DNA of 64,000 nucleotides, from NCBI RefSeq assembly GCF_020085105.1, contig NC_058046.1, positions 23,711,675 to 23,775,674 of the forward strand, read 5' to 3'. A program made the translations under genes and the position numbers. Below, piece by piece: positions 11,096 to 24,700 of the stretch. The number at the start of each line of letters is the position of its first letter. Within the stretch, counting starts at the first letter, position 1. Below the pieces are notes generated by a model. The model did no database searches, was not told the DNA's origin, and worked only from the letters and a program-made list of their open reading frames with translations. The DNA is from Siniperca chuatsi (Eukaryota; Chordata; Actinopteri; Centrarchiformes; Sinipercidae).

Positions 11096-13515
11096 ATGAA
11101 TTTAATAATGATTCACTACAAATAAGTGAAAAACAGTCTTCATTGCTTAGCAGAAACAGCCACCGCAGATGCAGTTTAAAAGTTGCTTGTGTCAGATTTG
11201 AGCACAAAATGTGATGGTAAACAGTTTAACCACACAGTTTCAGGTCCACAATGAGGTGTTCCAACAGAAAGTCATGTGCTCACACAGATACTTGAAGCCA
11301 GCAGCGTTTCCCAGCTCACACCACTGTCCCTGCCAACGCTGCTCCTCAGTCAGTGACTGAGCACTCAGCATTTTATTTTTTACAGCCCCCTAATATAAGT
11401 ATTTTTCTCCTTCGTTTCTCAAATAATCATTATCCTCTGTGATCACCTATTACATGCTGAGTAGAATTTCCCATCATCAATTCTCCGCACCAAAGCAGGT
11501 TAATTTGACCACAGAGCTTCTCCAGATGCTTTAGGTTGAGCCGCTGCTCTGCCTGGGAATCAGATTACGCCGCCTCACTCTGAGGTTTTCTAACAAATGG
11601 TGCTCTTGAACAATGTTGATGGCTTTAATGCTGCTTATATCCTGATTTGTTTTAAGATTTCAGCACCTCATAACTCAAACTCAGTTGCTCTGTGTGCCAG
11701 CGTTAGCATTAACGTATTGATACTAACGTATCATTCATTAATCACATGCTGTATGAGCAGGAAAGCAAATGTGGTTCTGAATCTATCATTATATTATTAT
11801 AATACCCAGGATTAATTAGTTGTTTTTACCCAGTGTTAGTGTTATTTTAACAACCAAACTATAATATGTTATTTTTTACCCATTTTTTCTGAAAAACTGT
11901 TCATATGACATTCATTATTAACAATCAGTAACAAATAGTGACATATACATTTAAAAAGAGCTACGGTAGAGTAGATTTTACAGTAACAGTTCAAAACCAT
12001 ACCATATTTATGGTAAATAACCAAACTAATACAAAAAAACAACATTAACACTGGGTCAAAAAACCCACTGGTATTGGGTGGTTTTCTACCCATGGGTACT
12101 GGGTAAAGTTAGCTAGTTAAATTATTGCTTTGCTTTGGTGACTCAGATTGGGTCAGTTTTGACCAGATTTTTACTGTGTATGCTTTTTAGGATATTGTGA
12201 TTTATATACAGAACTTTAGTCACGAGTCCCTGCAAATGCACTCTTTGCATGTCTAATACTGATGCTGCAAAGGAAATTTTTTTATGTCAGCTATTTGAAA
12301 ACAACCTGTATCTTGTCAGTTGTGCCTCTGAGCCAATGTCATGCATGGGAACCTCTGGTGAAAGGTACAGCGTACTGGAGAAACATGATTTAGTGGAGGG
12401 GTCATTTAGGCTACCAAGATAAAACAACAGCAACAGGCCATAAATCAGCTACTTTATGACAACCTGAAATGTTTTATGAAGTCACTGACTTTAAAAGGGC
12501 AAGAAATGAGTGGGAACAGTACGTTTCTGGGCATTTAATGAGCAAATTATTCTGAATATCATGCATGCTATTAATCATAATAAAATGTGTATTGCATGTG
12601 TGTATGTGTGTTTAAAGAGGTTTTGCCTGTACAGGTCGGGTTTCTTCCACTTGTGATTCTTGAGTTCAGTTCCCTGCCCCTCACCAAAGGCAATGAGACG
12701 GTGTCCTCATTTCCACTGCCCAAACCAGGGCCACTAATAGTCGGTGGCATAGATCAACATGAATGTAAGTGCTTTACCAGTGCTTTACTGGGAACAGAGA
12801 ACAAGTGCGCTTACTTGCACACACTATATCAGATGTCGCCACTAAGTGCACTTTCAGCTGGCAAAAAAGTACCAAAAACGTCACGACATGAAGGAGTGCA
12901 GATGTGGAGTGAAGACATCTATTGTGGATATTCTGGTTCTGTTGCACCCTGTCTCTTTTGCTCCCACCATATATACATTAAGGGAAAGTGGGGCTTCCAT
13001 GGTGGTTCTCTTCAAGCAACTCCGGAAATCAATTAAATATTTCAAAGTGTCCAAAGGAGACTGCACCTTTTTTGTCACCTGTCCAATTTCCTTTATCGTG
13101 CGCGGGTACCTGCTCCATATAATGTTCTTCCACAAGCTGAAACAGGCTTTGCAAGCTAAACAGACTGACTCACATCCCCTGGGCTTGGCCATGTCATCCT
13201 AAAAAGGTATTAAATGATCTCCCAGCTTGGAAATGACAGCAAACACAGTCCACAAATAAATCAGCCTGAATATGTTCTGTCAGATCAAAGTTCTTCTGTT
13301 TATGTTTGGTTCAATGAAGAACAGAAAACTTGTGAAGAGTACATCTTGCCAACTTGCACTAAGATACTGATCAATTACTGTTAACTGTATGCTGTTAACT
13401 GAAGAGTCAAATTAAGTTATAGTGAGATTTAAGTGTATTGTTGCTCCTGCAACTGAAACATAATTTTTATTAAATAGCTTCAGCATCACTTTGTCTTGTC
13501 CTTCCCAACAATTAA

Positions 13516-13600
13516 AGGAGCAGTATGTAGGATTTAGTGGCATTTAGTGGCCCTCCAGCAGGGTGGATTCTTGCCAAAACAGCACCTTTAACTTGGGTTC
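13516..13600 (+). mobile_element. Short fragment of a dispersed repeat
   Basis: AAAGGAGCAGTATGTAGGAT followed by TTAGTGGCATTTAGTGGCC resembles a repeat start I recall as common in teleost genomes. There is only one copy in this window, so the call rests on memory of the family and not on comparison here. Confidence 0.35.
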
Positions 13601-14394
13601 CCACTGAGGGTCACACTCACTTCTCACTATGTCACCTGTTGGCCACAGTGATAATACTATCAACACGAGCGGTGACCTCTTTCTGTGTTGCATAACCACC
13701 ACACAGACAACTTACTGCGAGAAGGGGACAAACCACCTTGCCCTTGTCAAATAAATCAGTGTTTAGGTTTCACCACGATCTGAGCCCCTTGTCATAACAT
13801 AATTTGACCACAATCACGGACTCCGAGGCTGAGCGACATGACAGTGACTGTGTTCCTCACGTATCCTTCTCTGACAATCTATTTCCTCTTCATTTCCTTC
13901 TGTGCATCCTTTGTGAACTGTAAAACCCTCCAGTGTGTTTGTTTTGAGAGTCTTTGCAGAGTGTCTTCTGTGTCGTGGAGTCGCAGCTATGTTATCACGA
14001 AGTTCCTTCTGGACGGGATAGAAAATAAACATTTATAGCTTTGGGAAACCAATTAAGCTTGTAATCTAAAGGCTGTGAAAAGCCCTGAAGTCAGCATCAC
14101 ATACAGGAGACATTTCAGTCTCCCGCTGGAGTTTAATTTGCTACTTGATGTTTATATCTCTAAAATAAATCAGTCAGTTAGTTCAGTTTATTTCTCAGAA
14201 TTGATATTGAATCAGGGTGTTGTGGAGGTTCATTTAAAGCACCAGATTTATGTGTAGTGTAGAAAGATGTTCTGTTTGCTTGTTTCCCTCTCATTTTTTT
14301 GAAGAGACACAAGTCAAGTCTATCAGACTCTGAATTGTTCATTAGGAGTGATTTTAGAGTAACCCCAGCAGTCTAAATTGTTTAATAGTGTGCT

Positions 14395-14590
14395 TGAGAA
14401 GTAGCGCAACTCGGATGAATGGCAACAATTTGAAATTAACTGAGGACAAAACCAAAATTATAGATACTGATGTTGATTCAGAGTTTTAATTATAAATATC
14501 CTACCCATGAATATCCAAGAATCAACCTGTGCAAAGAAGTTTAAGAAATATCTTAAGACTCACCTACAGACAAATATTTTTAATGGTGCC
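14395..14590 (+). pseudogene. Decayed LINE reverse-transcriptase fragment
   Basis: Translation of the stretch after 14416 reads MNGNNLKLTEDKTKI, which resembles the conserved W-M-x-x-N-x-L-x-L-N-x-x-K-T-E block downstream of the catalytic core in many fish LINE reverse transcriptases. Further on, KKFKKYLKTHLQTNIFNG resembles the C-terminal end of such proteins. The parts are separated by stops and deletions, so this is a dead remnant. Family assignment is uncertain. Confidence 0.4.
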
Positions 14591-17235
14591 ACTTATTATA
14601 ACTATTTCTTATGCTCATGAAATGAAGTGAAACTGAAAAATGTCTGTTTATGTGAAGTCATAATGCAACTCATCTATTGTGCCTATGGGCATGTGGGCAA
14701 AATGACTCATCCTGGGAGCTATTTTTACCATAGCTTATTGTACCGTAAAGAAAAGTTTTTATTTGAATTTAGTATGTTTAGTTGTATTTTAAATAATTTG
14801 CTGCAATATGTGAAAGTAGCTGTTATGATGCCAAGTTGATACCAGAATTTGTTTATATTAATTTCTTTGATTCTTTGATTTGGCTCCACCCACAGCCCTT
14901 TTCCCATGTTGCTCATCTCAGTTTTCTAAACTGTGTTATTTTTGTATCTATTAACCAAAGTTTGTAAACTCCATCATTTTATCGTTTGCCTCTAAACAAT
15001 AAACGGCTTTAACTATCTGATTACAACAGTGTTGTGAGGGTCCCTCTTCTGTAGTGTTTTGGGTTGTAACAGAAACCTTTTTAAGTTGTTCATTGCTTTA
15101 AATGTTTAAAATGTGGGGTTTTTTCATGAAATTTAAAGACACTTTGAGCTGCATTTTATCTATGAGAGGTTTATTAATGATTATTGTTATATTATCTGTC
15201 TACATGTGTGAGCTAAGTCAGCTAACTGGCAGCTCAATGATGCTAATGCTGGGTTGGCTTAAACCATAGAAGAGAAATAATAATAACTTTTAACACAGAC
15301 ACATATAATGTACACAGAATCAGGCAGTAACAGTATCCCAGTTGTAACTTATAGATGATTCTGGTGAACCAAAAAAGAAAGGACAAATATTGTTTGAGCG
15401 GCCTTTAGTTTGCTCCAATGAACAATCTACAATGATAACGGGTTGACCGATGACATGACCTTTGGGATTCGAACCCTTTGAATCTATGTTCAAAGAAACA
15501 GATAAATGCTGTGTCTGAAGTCCAGTGTTTGGCCCCTATGGACATGTACACCCACCACAGCCTATCTGCTCCTCTGTTGTCTAAAATGTTTCCTTCGCTC
15601 TCGATGAATCTGAAAGAAGTTGAAAACTGATTTACTGTAGTCAGCTTTGTTTAGGTTGTCAGGACAAATATCTTGAAAGACTTGATGGAACTCCTTTTCC
15701 TGCATGCATCCCTGATGTGCATCTTACAAACATGTCAATCTCCATAACAGTCCTATCCACAAGAAAGGTTACAGCGCAGGACAGCGGGCAACAGCTGTTC
15801 TCTCTGTTTTTTAAAGAACAGTATCACCTAAACTGATTCGGGGCTCATTGCTTAGCTTAGTCTAACAGTTGTTGTCATGTTATATAACAGATGTTTCTTT
15901 GGCATCCAATTACATCTGCAAAAACAGTTAAAGGATCACTTTCTTGTGTACATTGTGATCGCATAACTGAACAGCAACAACTAAATGGGGGTTTTAGGTG
16001 AATAAACATAACACTAACAGTGGAATTTGACACATGCAATAACCCAGAAGTGAGGTACCACACTCTTAACCACATTCTGCAAAAAATGCATTTTTTGGCT
16101 TTTAAATCAGACTTTAATCTTCATATACAACATACTTCCAGTAATAAAACATTATATTTGGCCACACTGACCTCTCACAGGTGCAAACATTAACAGTTAA
16201 ATTGAGTGCTGAGAGTGAGCTCTCCCATTTTGGATGAATCAGTGGTACTGTAGCCCTGCAGAGAGAGAGAGAGAGAATTGAGAGACAGACAGAAAGGCAG
16301 AGGGAGAGGAAGGGTGAGGGAAACAGAAGGAGGAAGATGAGGACAAGGAAGAGGAAGAGCATCCAGGGATTCATTGTGGCTGAACACATCATGCCAGGCA
16401 AAATGTCTACTGTACAGCCAAAGGAAACATTGCCAAAAGTGGAGACAAAAACACTTACCCAGACAGAAAATGAATACAGGATGAAGCCTTATTTTACAGC
16501 AGACAGTAGTCACGATTTCATACCATTCTGTTTTTTCCATAAAAAGCTCTACATATCACAAAGAGTTTGTAAATATATTCAGTATCTTGGTATTGTATTT
16601 GTGTTTGTTTTGTGTGTGTTCTGTATTTGAAGGCTACCATCTTACACTGTGCATACCAAGTAAGTAAGTAGAAGTGTAGTGTACATAGAAAATGAAGAGT
16701 TTTGAGTGTAATGTTTACTTTTTATTTATGTAATAAGCTTTACATAATGCATAGAGCTCATTTAAATATACACAGTATTTGTTTTGCTGTGTTTCTTGTT
16801 TTGCTTTGTGAGCAAAGTTTTGAGTTTCCATCAAATGTGTAACAACTGAGGAGAAAAAGGCTTTGGGGAAAATCACTTAAAAAGGAAATCCAGCTGTGGG
16901 TCTTTTGATAAGACAATCTGACTGATGCAACTGCTCCTCATCCTCTGTTGAATGAATGTAATGCTGCAAACAATAATACACTTTGGATCCAAATGAAAAT
17001 GAAGGTGTCTCCCTCTGCTGGCTGCAGTGATGTTTACATAAAAAGCCTTTATTTGGCAAGCCTTTGATAAGCCTAAATTCGGTTGTTGCAGCAACACAAG
17101 GACAGAAATAAGTAGCTAGCATACAGATAAATTGAGAAAGTGAAACAATAATAATAGGAGGTATATAAAACTAAAGTAAAAATAGAAACTATGCAAGATG
17201 ATTAAGTAATGATACTTGTGTTTGTCTGTATTAAT

Positions 17236-17335
17236 AAAGAAATAATATATATAATGTTATAAGACAGTATAAGATATTAACATAATATAGTATAATATAG
17301 TACATATATAGTATATATAATAGTATTAAAAGTAA
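17236..17335. repeat. AT-rich low-complexity tract
   Basis: Irregular ATA/TATA repeats (AATATAGTATAATATAGTAC and similar) without a fixed period. Simple sequence; no function inferred. Confidence 0.6.
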
Positions 17336-17751
17336 GCAGTTGACTGCTAACAGATTAGCAAAACAAATCCAACAGAGCGGGGAGGTGTTTTCTGTGGGTT
17401 TGTTTTGCAGTCTTTCTTCACAGTGGTCAAAACTCACTCAGTTCATGTTTTCAATACCACTTTGGAATTTTCTAACAGCTCTCCATCCCCAGGGAGGGTT
17501 TCTTCTTCTGGTCAGGTGACGACAAGCAAATTATCATTTTTAATGAGATCAGAGCATCTGCTGCTGTTGTAGGTCAGAATAACCAGCAGAGAGGGGCTTC
17601 CCCAGCTGCCTGCCAAGCAGCAGTCTGTGAGCTCTGACTTGGACCTGTTCTGCCAGTGGGTCATTCCAGCTCAGTCACGGGTCAGTTTCATCAAGTTTCA
17701 CCAGAACACACAGGAATCGGTTACAGTTACATGGTAGTAAATAAATTAAAG

Positions 17752-18449
17752 ATGCCCACAAAAAGAAAAAAACAAGACAGAGTGCAGCGGAGGAAACCAA
17801 AGATGTAGGTGACGAGGACTCAGAGGATCAGGAACCAAATCCCCAGAAGAACAGCAAGCAGGTGAGGGAGTCAGAGGATGCTGGAAGATTGAAGAAGAAG
17901 AAGTTTAAAGACAGCGATGAAGAAGGATATAATTCTGATACGTCAGGGCCTGATGTGAGGAGCACCAAGAAAAAAGGGAGTGATAAAGAAAAGGTCAAGA
18001 AGAAGAAGAAAGCCAAAGAGGAGAGCGGGGATGAGTTGAGCAATGACTCACAGAATACTGATAATGAGGCCAACAACAATGACTCCAACAATACAAGGAG
18101 AAGAGAAGAACTGTGATTGAGACTGCTAACAAGGGATCGAAGAAGCCCTTGGTCAAAAACAAGATGGGGTCAAAGGATAAAAAATCCAAAGATGAAGACA
18201 AAAAATCCAAGAAGGATTCGGAGAAAGAGGAAGAACAGGCAGCTGGGGATGAAGAGGAAGGGAAAAAGAAAAAGAAAGAAAAGAAGAAGAAGAAAGGTTC
18301 GGTGAAGGGAGATAGTGATGAAGACACCAAGAAGACAAAAGGCAAGAAGAAGAAGGTTGAAAATTACGTTGAAATCTATGAGAATGAGCTTCGCAACTAC
18401 GAGCCAGAAAAAGTGGAGAACTACGAGGATGAGTATCACAAAAAGAAAG
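17752..18449 (+). CDS. loxhd1: loxhd1 exon 1: lysine/glutamate-rich N-terminus with two apparent frame breaks
   Basis: The exon ends at 18449 in phase 1 before GTAATT. The 3' part, from the ATG at 18164 (AACAAGATGG, good Kozak context), encodes blocks of K, E and D and then [15 protein letters not shown], matching the FLALYEAELLNY block at the human N-terminus just before PLAT 1. Upstream the composition stays coding-like but moves between frames. An ATG at 17752 opens MPTKRKK, recalling human MMPQKKR, but that frame hits TAG at 17806-17808. A second frame is open from 17745 to the stop at 18114-18116 with K/E/D/S-rich residues, and the frame used downstream is open only from 18083. Both shifts fall in A-rich runs. 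Explanations are assembly single-base errors, true indels tolerated because translation starts at 18164, or unrecognised splicing (a GTGAGG donor at 17862 exists, but no polypyrimidine-preceded acceptor follows). The 18164 start needs no special assumption. Confidence 0.7.
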
Positions 18450-21400
18450 GTAATTGCACATGTTTCATCTCAACCTCTCAAATGTACAAAAGACATGCTG
18501 TAAAAGTGACAGAATTAAACTACTCTTTATAGAGAGAGCATGTTGTTATGCCAAATAATTTGATGTAAGTTCTGTTTGAGGAAAGACATCTGACACCCAG
18601 GTGAATCTTTGATTGCAATTACGGGATCCTGGGTGGCTCCAGCATGCTTTGGTTTGATGTTCATGGTAACATTACACTGAGTGAAGTAGTATCGCCAGTA
18701 TGTTATCTTCAACCTACAGCTATATGACACCTGTCACTCACTAATGTTTACACAGGGCGGTTTCACATCTAATAAGAACTTCGCAGTCCTCTTAAAGTTC
18801 CTTTTTGGCTCTCGCTGTTAAATGTAAAAATCCCAATGTAAAGCCATACTGAATATGTTTCTGATCTTCTCACACACACATCACAAAGCAATTAAAACTA
18901 AACCTATTGTACTAATATTTTAATGTAATTACACTAGAAGCATAGATATTTTCTCCTTGATTTCTGCAAAATTACCTTTAGAATTTGTTAAGTCTTTTGA
19001 GTATTTATTATGAGTTAGTTTAATTTATTTTACTAGGCCTTTTCACATTAACTATCCATTAATAACCTGCACAAAACACTTAACACAATAAATTCCTTTA
19101 CAACCCATGATACTCGCTTTTACTTTTTATTAATCTTATAACTACATATAATGGCTGTATATCACCCTATATGTTTACTACCATCCTGCCCCCACGCCCC
19201 TTGTAACACACTTCCTCCTTTCTAAAACACATTTCCATTTGTGTTATTATGTCATTAAACCCTCCAGTGTATGAGGTGGTGACCATCACTGGTGATGAGA
19301 GAGGAGCAGGCACTGACGCCAACGTGTTTGTCACTCTATTCGGAGACTATGGCATCACTCCCAAAGTCCACCTGGCTAGCAAGTAAGTCCTCCATTCGAA
19401 TTTAGATGTAAGGTCATCTGTACTTGTTTGGATGAAGGTAAAAGAATTTTGTCAAACAAAGAACAGATTTAATCACACTCCTCTAGCCAGAGGCCTCAGT
19501 TATAACCTTAGCCAGTTGGACCCCATATTTGATTGAGTTGATTCTTGTGCTTGAACTAAAACTTTGTGTTTTTTCACCACTTTAACAGCACAGAAAAGAG
19601 GTATTTATTTCTTAATGAAGTGTTGTCAGTGGTGGTTGTGACAACGGGCTGTGTGCTGTGATTTTGGTGTTAAATTTGCAGTGTGCATGACATGATTTTC
19701 TGCATGATTTTGTCAAACGTTTGGAAGGCCTTTATGTTTCATTATGCACTGGGTGAATGTGGAATGGTTTGTTATTTCTCCTAGATTTACTTAATACTCT
19801 ACTGTTTGATTGCTTTGCAATTATTTTGTGGTAAAGAGTTTGATAGTTGAAAAGGTGATGAAATTCAGGGGGGCTCTCAAATTTTTTACCATTTTGTGAT
19901 TTCAGGAGTCGCACAGCATTCGAAAGGGCCAAAACTGATGTGTTCAGAATTAGAACTCACAATGTTGGACCTTTAAAAAAGATAAGGTATGTTACACCCA
20001 AGAAAATGTCATCCCTGATCCAGACTGTGTTTCTTTTGTTTACATTGGTGAGTATTTTTCAGTATAGCACAGATCAGGTATGAACAGCTTGGCCAAACAC
20101 TGTTGACCTTGGATCAGATTTAGGGAGATTTGTTTCCTCCCCTGAATTCGTTTGCAAGAAGAATGAGACTCATTTATCTAGATGTTATTCGTCTGTTGCT
20201 TCAGGATTGAGCATGACAACACCGGCCTGAACCCCAGCTGGTTCCTGGACAGAGTGGTGGTGACGGATGTGATCAGGCCTCACCTGAGGTTCTACTTTGC
20301 TTGTAATAACTGGCTCAGTAAGGTGGAGGGAGACGGCCTCTATATCAGAGACCTGCTGGGTAGCATGGATCCCATGGACATGCCCAAATGTATGTATACA
20401 CACATATGAGCCTATAAGTATATGTATAACGCTTTATAATCAGAGTATCGTGTAACAAATGCCTTATTTTTTAGAAAATTAGTATTTGTAGCATCCCCAT
20501 TTCCTCCACTGATTAAGTGAATCAGACCAAACAGGGCCAATAAATATTGATTCACACAGTGGTTGCTTGTGGTTGACATACTATTTTTAAGTTTTCGCAT
20601 ACAATTTGTTTTTAAAGTGCTCTTTAAAACTTTTGGTTTTAATTTTCCAGATAATAAGTATATAGTGAGTGTTTTCACTGCGGATATTAAAGGCAGTGGG
20701 ACAGATGCAGATGTCTTCATCAATATCTTTGGGGAATTTGGAGACACAGGTAAATTACAGCACAACAGGTAACACGTTTTTCTCTCCCATTTGCTCACAT
20801 AATGAACTTTCTACCAAAGTAACTTTTAATGGAGTCAATTCTTTTCCACTTGGGTTTAAATCAGAATTCATCTGATACAATTTACAAATTGTCTTGTTAT
20901 TTAAGGTGAAAGGCGACTTGACAATGACAAAAATAACTTTGAAAAGGCCACCGAGGATAAGTTCACCATTGAGGCACCAAACTTGGGCAAAGTGAGAAAG
21001 ATAACCATTGGCCATAATAACAAAGGCTCTTCAGCAGGATGGTTTGTGGACAAGGTAAGAAACAGACAGACAGATGTTGTGTACAAGAGTGTGTTTCTTT
21101 AGGAAGCTAGAAATTTAAGAAATGTATTTGAAATACATGACATTAATGCTCAAAATTAAAAAATAACGTGTTACTTTCTTTGTTACATCCTGTGTAACTT
21201 AAGGGCTTCACAGTACCTTATCTTGAAACAAAACTCTGTCTTAGAATCTTACTGTATCTCATTCATACTCAGTTCGGCCTCTGCAGAGGTACTTAAGACA
21301 TGTGATCCTCTTATTTCCTCTCAGTCTTTTCATCTGAGACTGTCCCTGCTCCTCTAACATGTACAGCGTGCGCAGCTGAGAGATGAGTTCATTTAAAACA

Positions 21401-21687
21401 GACGCACACATGCACAAGCTCACGCAGTCACACACACACGTCGTCATTCTACCCTCTGTGTAAAGAGAAACCATGCCCCATTAAGGGACTGCCTTACAGC
21501 AAACAGACAGATGAGTCAGTAGATTTGTTGGTGACTGCAGCACAGACTGACACCAAAGATCAGCAGTGACAACAATAATGAATCATATCCTATTTGCATT
21601 TCACATGTGGTCTGATCTGCTGTTGAAGTTCACATTGATAATGATTATACTGAGATTGCTGCTACGTAAAACTTGTTTAAGCTTCTA

Positions 21688-21726
<39 letters not shown>

Positions 21727-24700
21727 CTTTATTCTGGGGGAGTTTTACTGAGAGCAATGCTCTCTTTTTCAGGAACGCCCTGAACACATTCACAGTTACA
21801 CATTCACACCTGGAAGCTGTCCAGTACAACCCTGTTGTATGTTAGTAAATTATTTAAATGTAGATAAACATGCAAGCATGCTTTATCCTTCAAATATATA
21901 TACATATTGTCATTATATTATTTTCTTCCAGCTTTAAACCGTAATTTAAACAGATTGATGAACTATAATTTCAACAAAGGCAGCCTGTTGTGTCTTCTTT
22001 CTCTTTATCCTTCTATAGTAATTTTCTCTGTAAGATGGAAAATCATACTGGGTCAATAATGTGACCTATATTTAGTACTAGAGTGTAAAAGTTAAAGCGT
22101 AATGAAAAGGTAATGAAAGAGACCATTAATCTAATTTTTGTGCCCAATAGCTAAAATAACTATTCTGATCTTTGCAATCATCAATGTGATCAATCATACT
22201 GACTGCCTCTGTAACTTCATCTCAAAGAACATTGTGTTGCTTTACCGTAACTTTTCATAATAACAGATCTCCATCACATCATATTTTTCCTTTACATACA
22301 GGTGATTGTGGATGATATGGGAAACAAAATAGTGTATGAATTTCCAATCAATCGTTGGTTTGCCATAGATGAGGATGATGGGAAGATCCAGAGAGACATT
22401 TTGGTGGGGGGGAGCCAGCCCACAGGTGAGGATGACATTTGTGTATGAGCCTGGAAAAACTGCCTTGCATACACTTGTTCGTTTAATTGTCATGTTAGTG
22501 AATGCAATCAGAATTAATTTATTGGCCAAGTATGTGTACACATACAAGAGATGTGACTGAGAGAATCATTTTCAGGAAGATAGATAGAAATAGACATACA
22601 GCTAAAAACAAGGACAACAAAGCTGAACAAAGTTAAGTAAACAAACATTTAACTATATGTATAGACAAGCAGGTGGAAAAAAGGATAAATATATATAAAT
22701 CTATGTAAAAAACAAAAACAAATGAACAACAACATACAATGTCTATATCACAAAACATGGCATGGATGACAATTAACTTAATACTGCTGTTTTGCTGTTT
22801 CCCCCGAAATTTTTTATTCTATCATTTTGGATTAATTGCCTGGTCTGAAAAATATTGCATAAAAGGATTGTAAAACAATAAACACCTATTGTCAAGAGAT
22901 CATTTGCTGTTTTATACCTTCTTATTCAGTCCACAAAGAACAATATGTTTTCTGTCCAGCATGCCATAGGCCTGCTGTGTGATCATTAGTTCTTGGGTCA
23001 GACTATCAATGTTTAGATCTGGTTGATCTGGTTCCTGCTCACCTCCTTATTGGGAGTGGAGGTGCCGTGAACCATAGTGACCCGCTGGCAGAGCCTCTGA
23101 TAGCCTGACATGTAACTGAACCCACCAGGTATTGTGTACAACGTCCAGATTGTGACAGGAAACATCCGAGGTGCTGGAACCAACTCCAAAATCCACATTG
23201 TGATGCACGGCTCGAAAGGCATGAAGAACAGTGGCAAGGTAATGAGAAGATACCGTATACAAGAAACCGAGTAGACAACTTGTATTTAATTTAAAAAAAA
23301 ACAATGTCTACAGCAGCCATAGTTGGTTGTTTTCATTTGTATGAAACAGAATAGATAAAGACTTTGAAAAAGTGAAATGTTTGTTCTTTGGTGCCATTTT
23401 TGGAGCTGAATGGTCATCACTTTGTTTTTTTTTAGCACTGCACTACTCAAATGTAATTTATCTAGCAAACAGTGTGGGCTGTTGGGGTTTGTCAAGCCGG
23501 GGAACCAGGAAAGCAGGAGAAGGACCCAAATGCAGACGCACAGGCAGAGCTGGTGCAGTTCAAATCCTTTAATAACACAAAATAAAAATGCAAAAGGCTT
23601 ACAGGTTGGTTAGGCAGGCACAGGTCAAAACCAGAAAAGCAGTCAGTGGAAAACAAACAAATCCAAAGGGGACAGGTAAGTAATCCATAATAACAGGCAA
23701 GGTCCAAGAAAACAAAGTAAAGTCACTGGGAATAAACAGGAACAATGTCTGGGACACTTGACATGCAAACAAAGATGAACTGACAAAGAAACAAGGAAAG
23801 CACACTGACTATATACACTCAGGTGAGGGGAGATAACAAGACACAGGTGAAACTAATCAGGGTGAGGTAGATAATCAAAACTGGAGAGAAAACTACACAA
23901 AGACAGGAAGTAAAACTACAAGGCACATGAGGAGAAGAGTGTATATCAAAATAAAACAGGAAATGCCTAAACCAAAACCTCAAACCATGACAGTGGGCAG
24001 TTTAGGTGCATCTTTTTATGCCTCCGCGCTGGCGATCTCTTCCATTCTGCCTTTCACGTCCTGCCTCATTCTGAATTTCGAGCGTCATTGGAATCACGTG
24101 ACTGAAAATTTTATTATTGTATATTGATGATATAGCTAATCATGATCTTGTAAGTGAGTGAATGAGTTTCACCTACAGCTCATGGAGAGGCTTCACATCT
24201 AAAAATGCCAGGAGAAAACAAAAGCACCACATTTTGTGTAGCTATACTCTAAAAGAATCCATCTTTACATAGTAATCAAGTACACGTGTACCTGTTTAGC
24301 CAATACATCTAAGATAATCTTTCATTAATCAATTCAACAATGTATATTCATTGGACTCATGCATATGTATCATCAATGTAGTAATAACTTCCATTTAGCC
24401 AAAAAATACATGATACCTTTTTTATTCAATTCCTTCTAAGTATTCACTACATATATTATACGACTCTGGACAGACATGGATGTAAACTGCAACTTGATTG
24501 GTTGGCGGAGGCATACAACTACAGGCGGTGATTCTAGTTCTGTTGATGAGTCTCTGTATGTGCTGCTCTGTTGTTTGTCCAACTATAGTGGAAATTGATG
24601 CACAATTTATTACCTAGAGGACTCACTCGAACTACAGGCAATTAGTTTTCATGTAACACAACGTTCAGAATTTGTGAACAAAGACCCATACATGCTGCAA

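Larger units (their letters stand above)
4869..17751. other. Intergenic region between the EP4 gene and loxhd1
   Basis: About 13 kb with no open frame I would accept as a gene. It contains several degraded dispersed repeats, listed separately (5976-6307, 7930-8102, 8872-9060, 10717-11095, 13516-13600, 14395-14590). A mirror-like low-complexity stretch around 11810-12110 is rich in ACCCAGT/ACTGGGT blocks and looks like another worn element. A short GA run sits at 16259-16276 and an AT-rich simple stretch at 17236-17335. The remaining sequence shows nothing I can name. The last few hundred bases before 17752 are likely promoter and 5' UTR of loxhd1. Confidence 0.5.

Noticed and set aside
12587..13202. 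Overlapping frames of 149 and 118 codons on the plus strand and 103 on the minus strand
   Set aside because: None has recognisable domains, biased composition or splice structure, and they overlap each other; length alone is not enough in this AT-balanced DNA.
15464..15476. GGGATTCGAACCC, a tRNA T-arm/B-box-like sequence on the minus strand
   Set aside because: No D-arm, anticodon stem or acceptor pairing could be built around it, so it is a chance or SINE-derived match and not a tRNA gene.
16337..16630. 97-codon plus-strand frame beginning MRTRKRKS
   Set aside because: It begins in a GA-rich low-complexity region and shows no similarity to any family I know.
17862..18052. Possible intron from the GTGAGG donor at 17862 to an AG near 18052
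   Set aside because: The interior is purine-rich and itself reads as K/E/D-rich coding sequence, and no acceptor there has a pyrimidine tract.
17828..18461. Minus-strand frames rich in serine, leucine and phenylalanine opposite loxhd1 exon 1
   Set aside because: They are the complement of the AAG/GAA-rich coding strand; hydrophobic runs arise automatically and mimic membrane segments.
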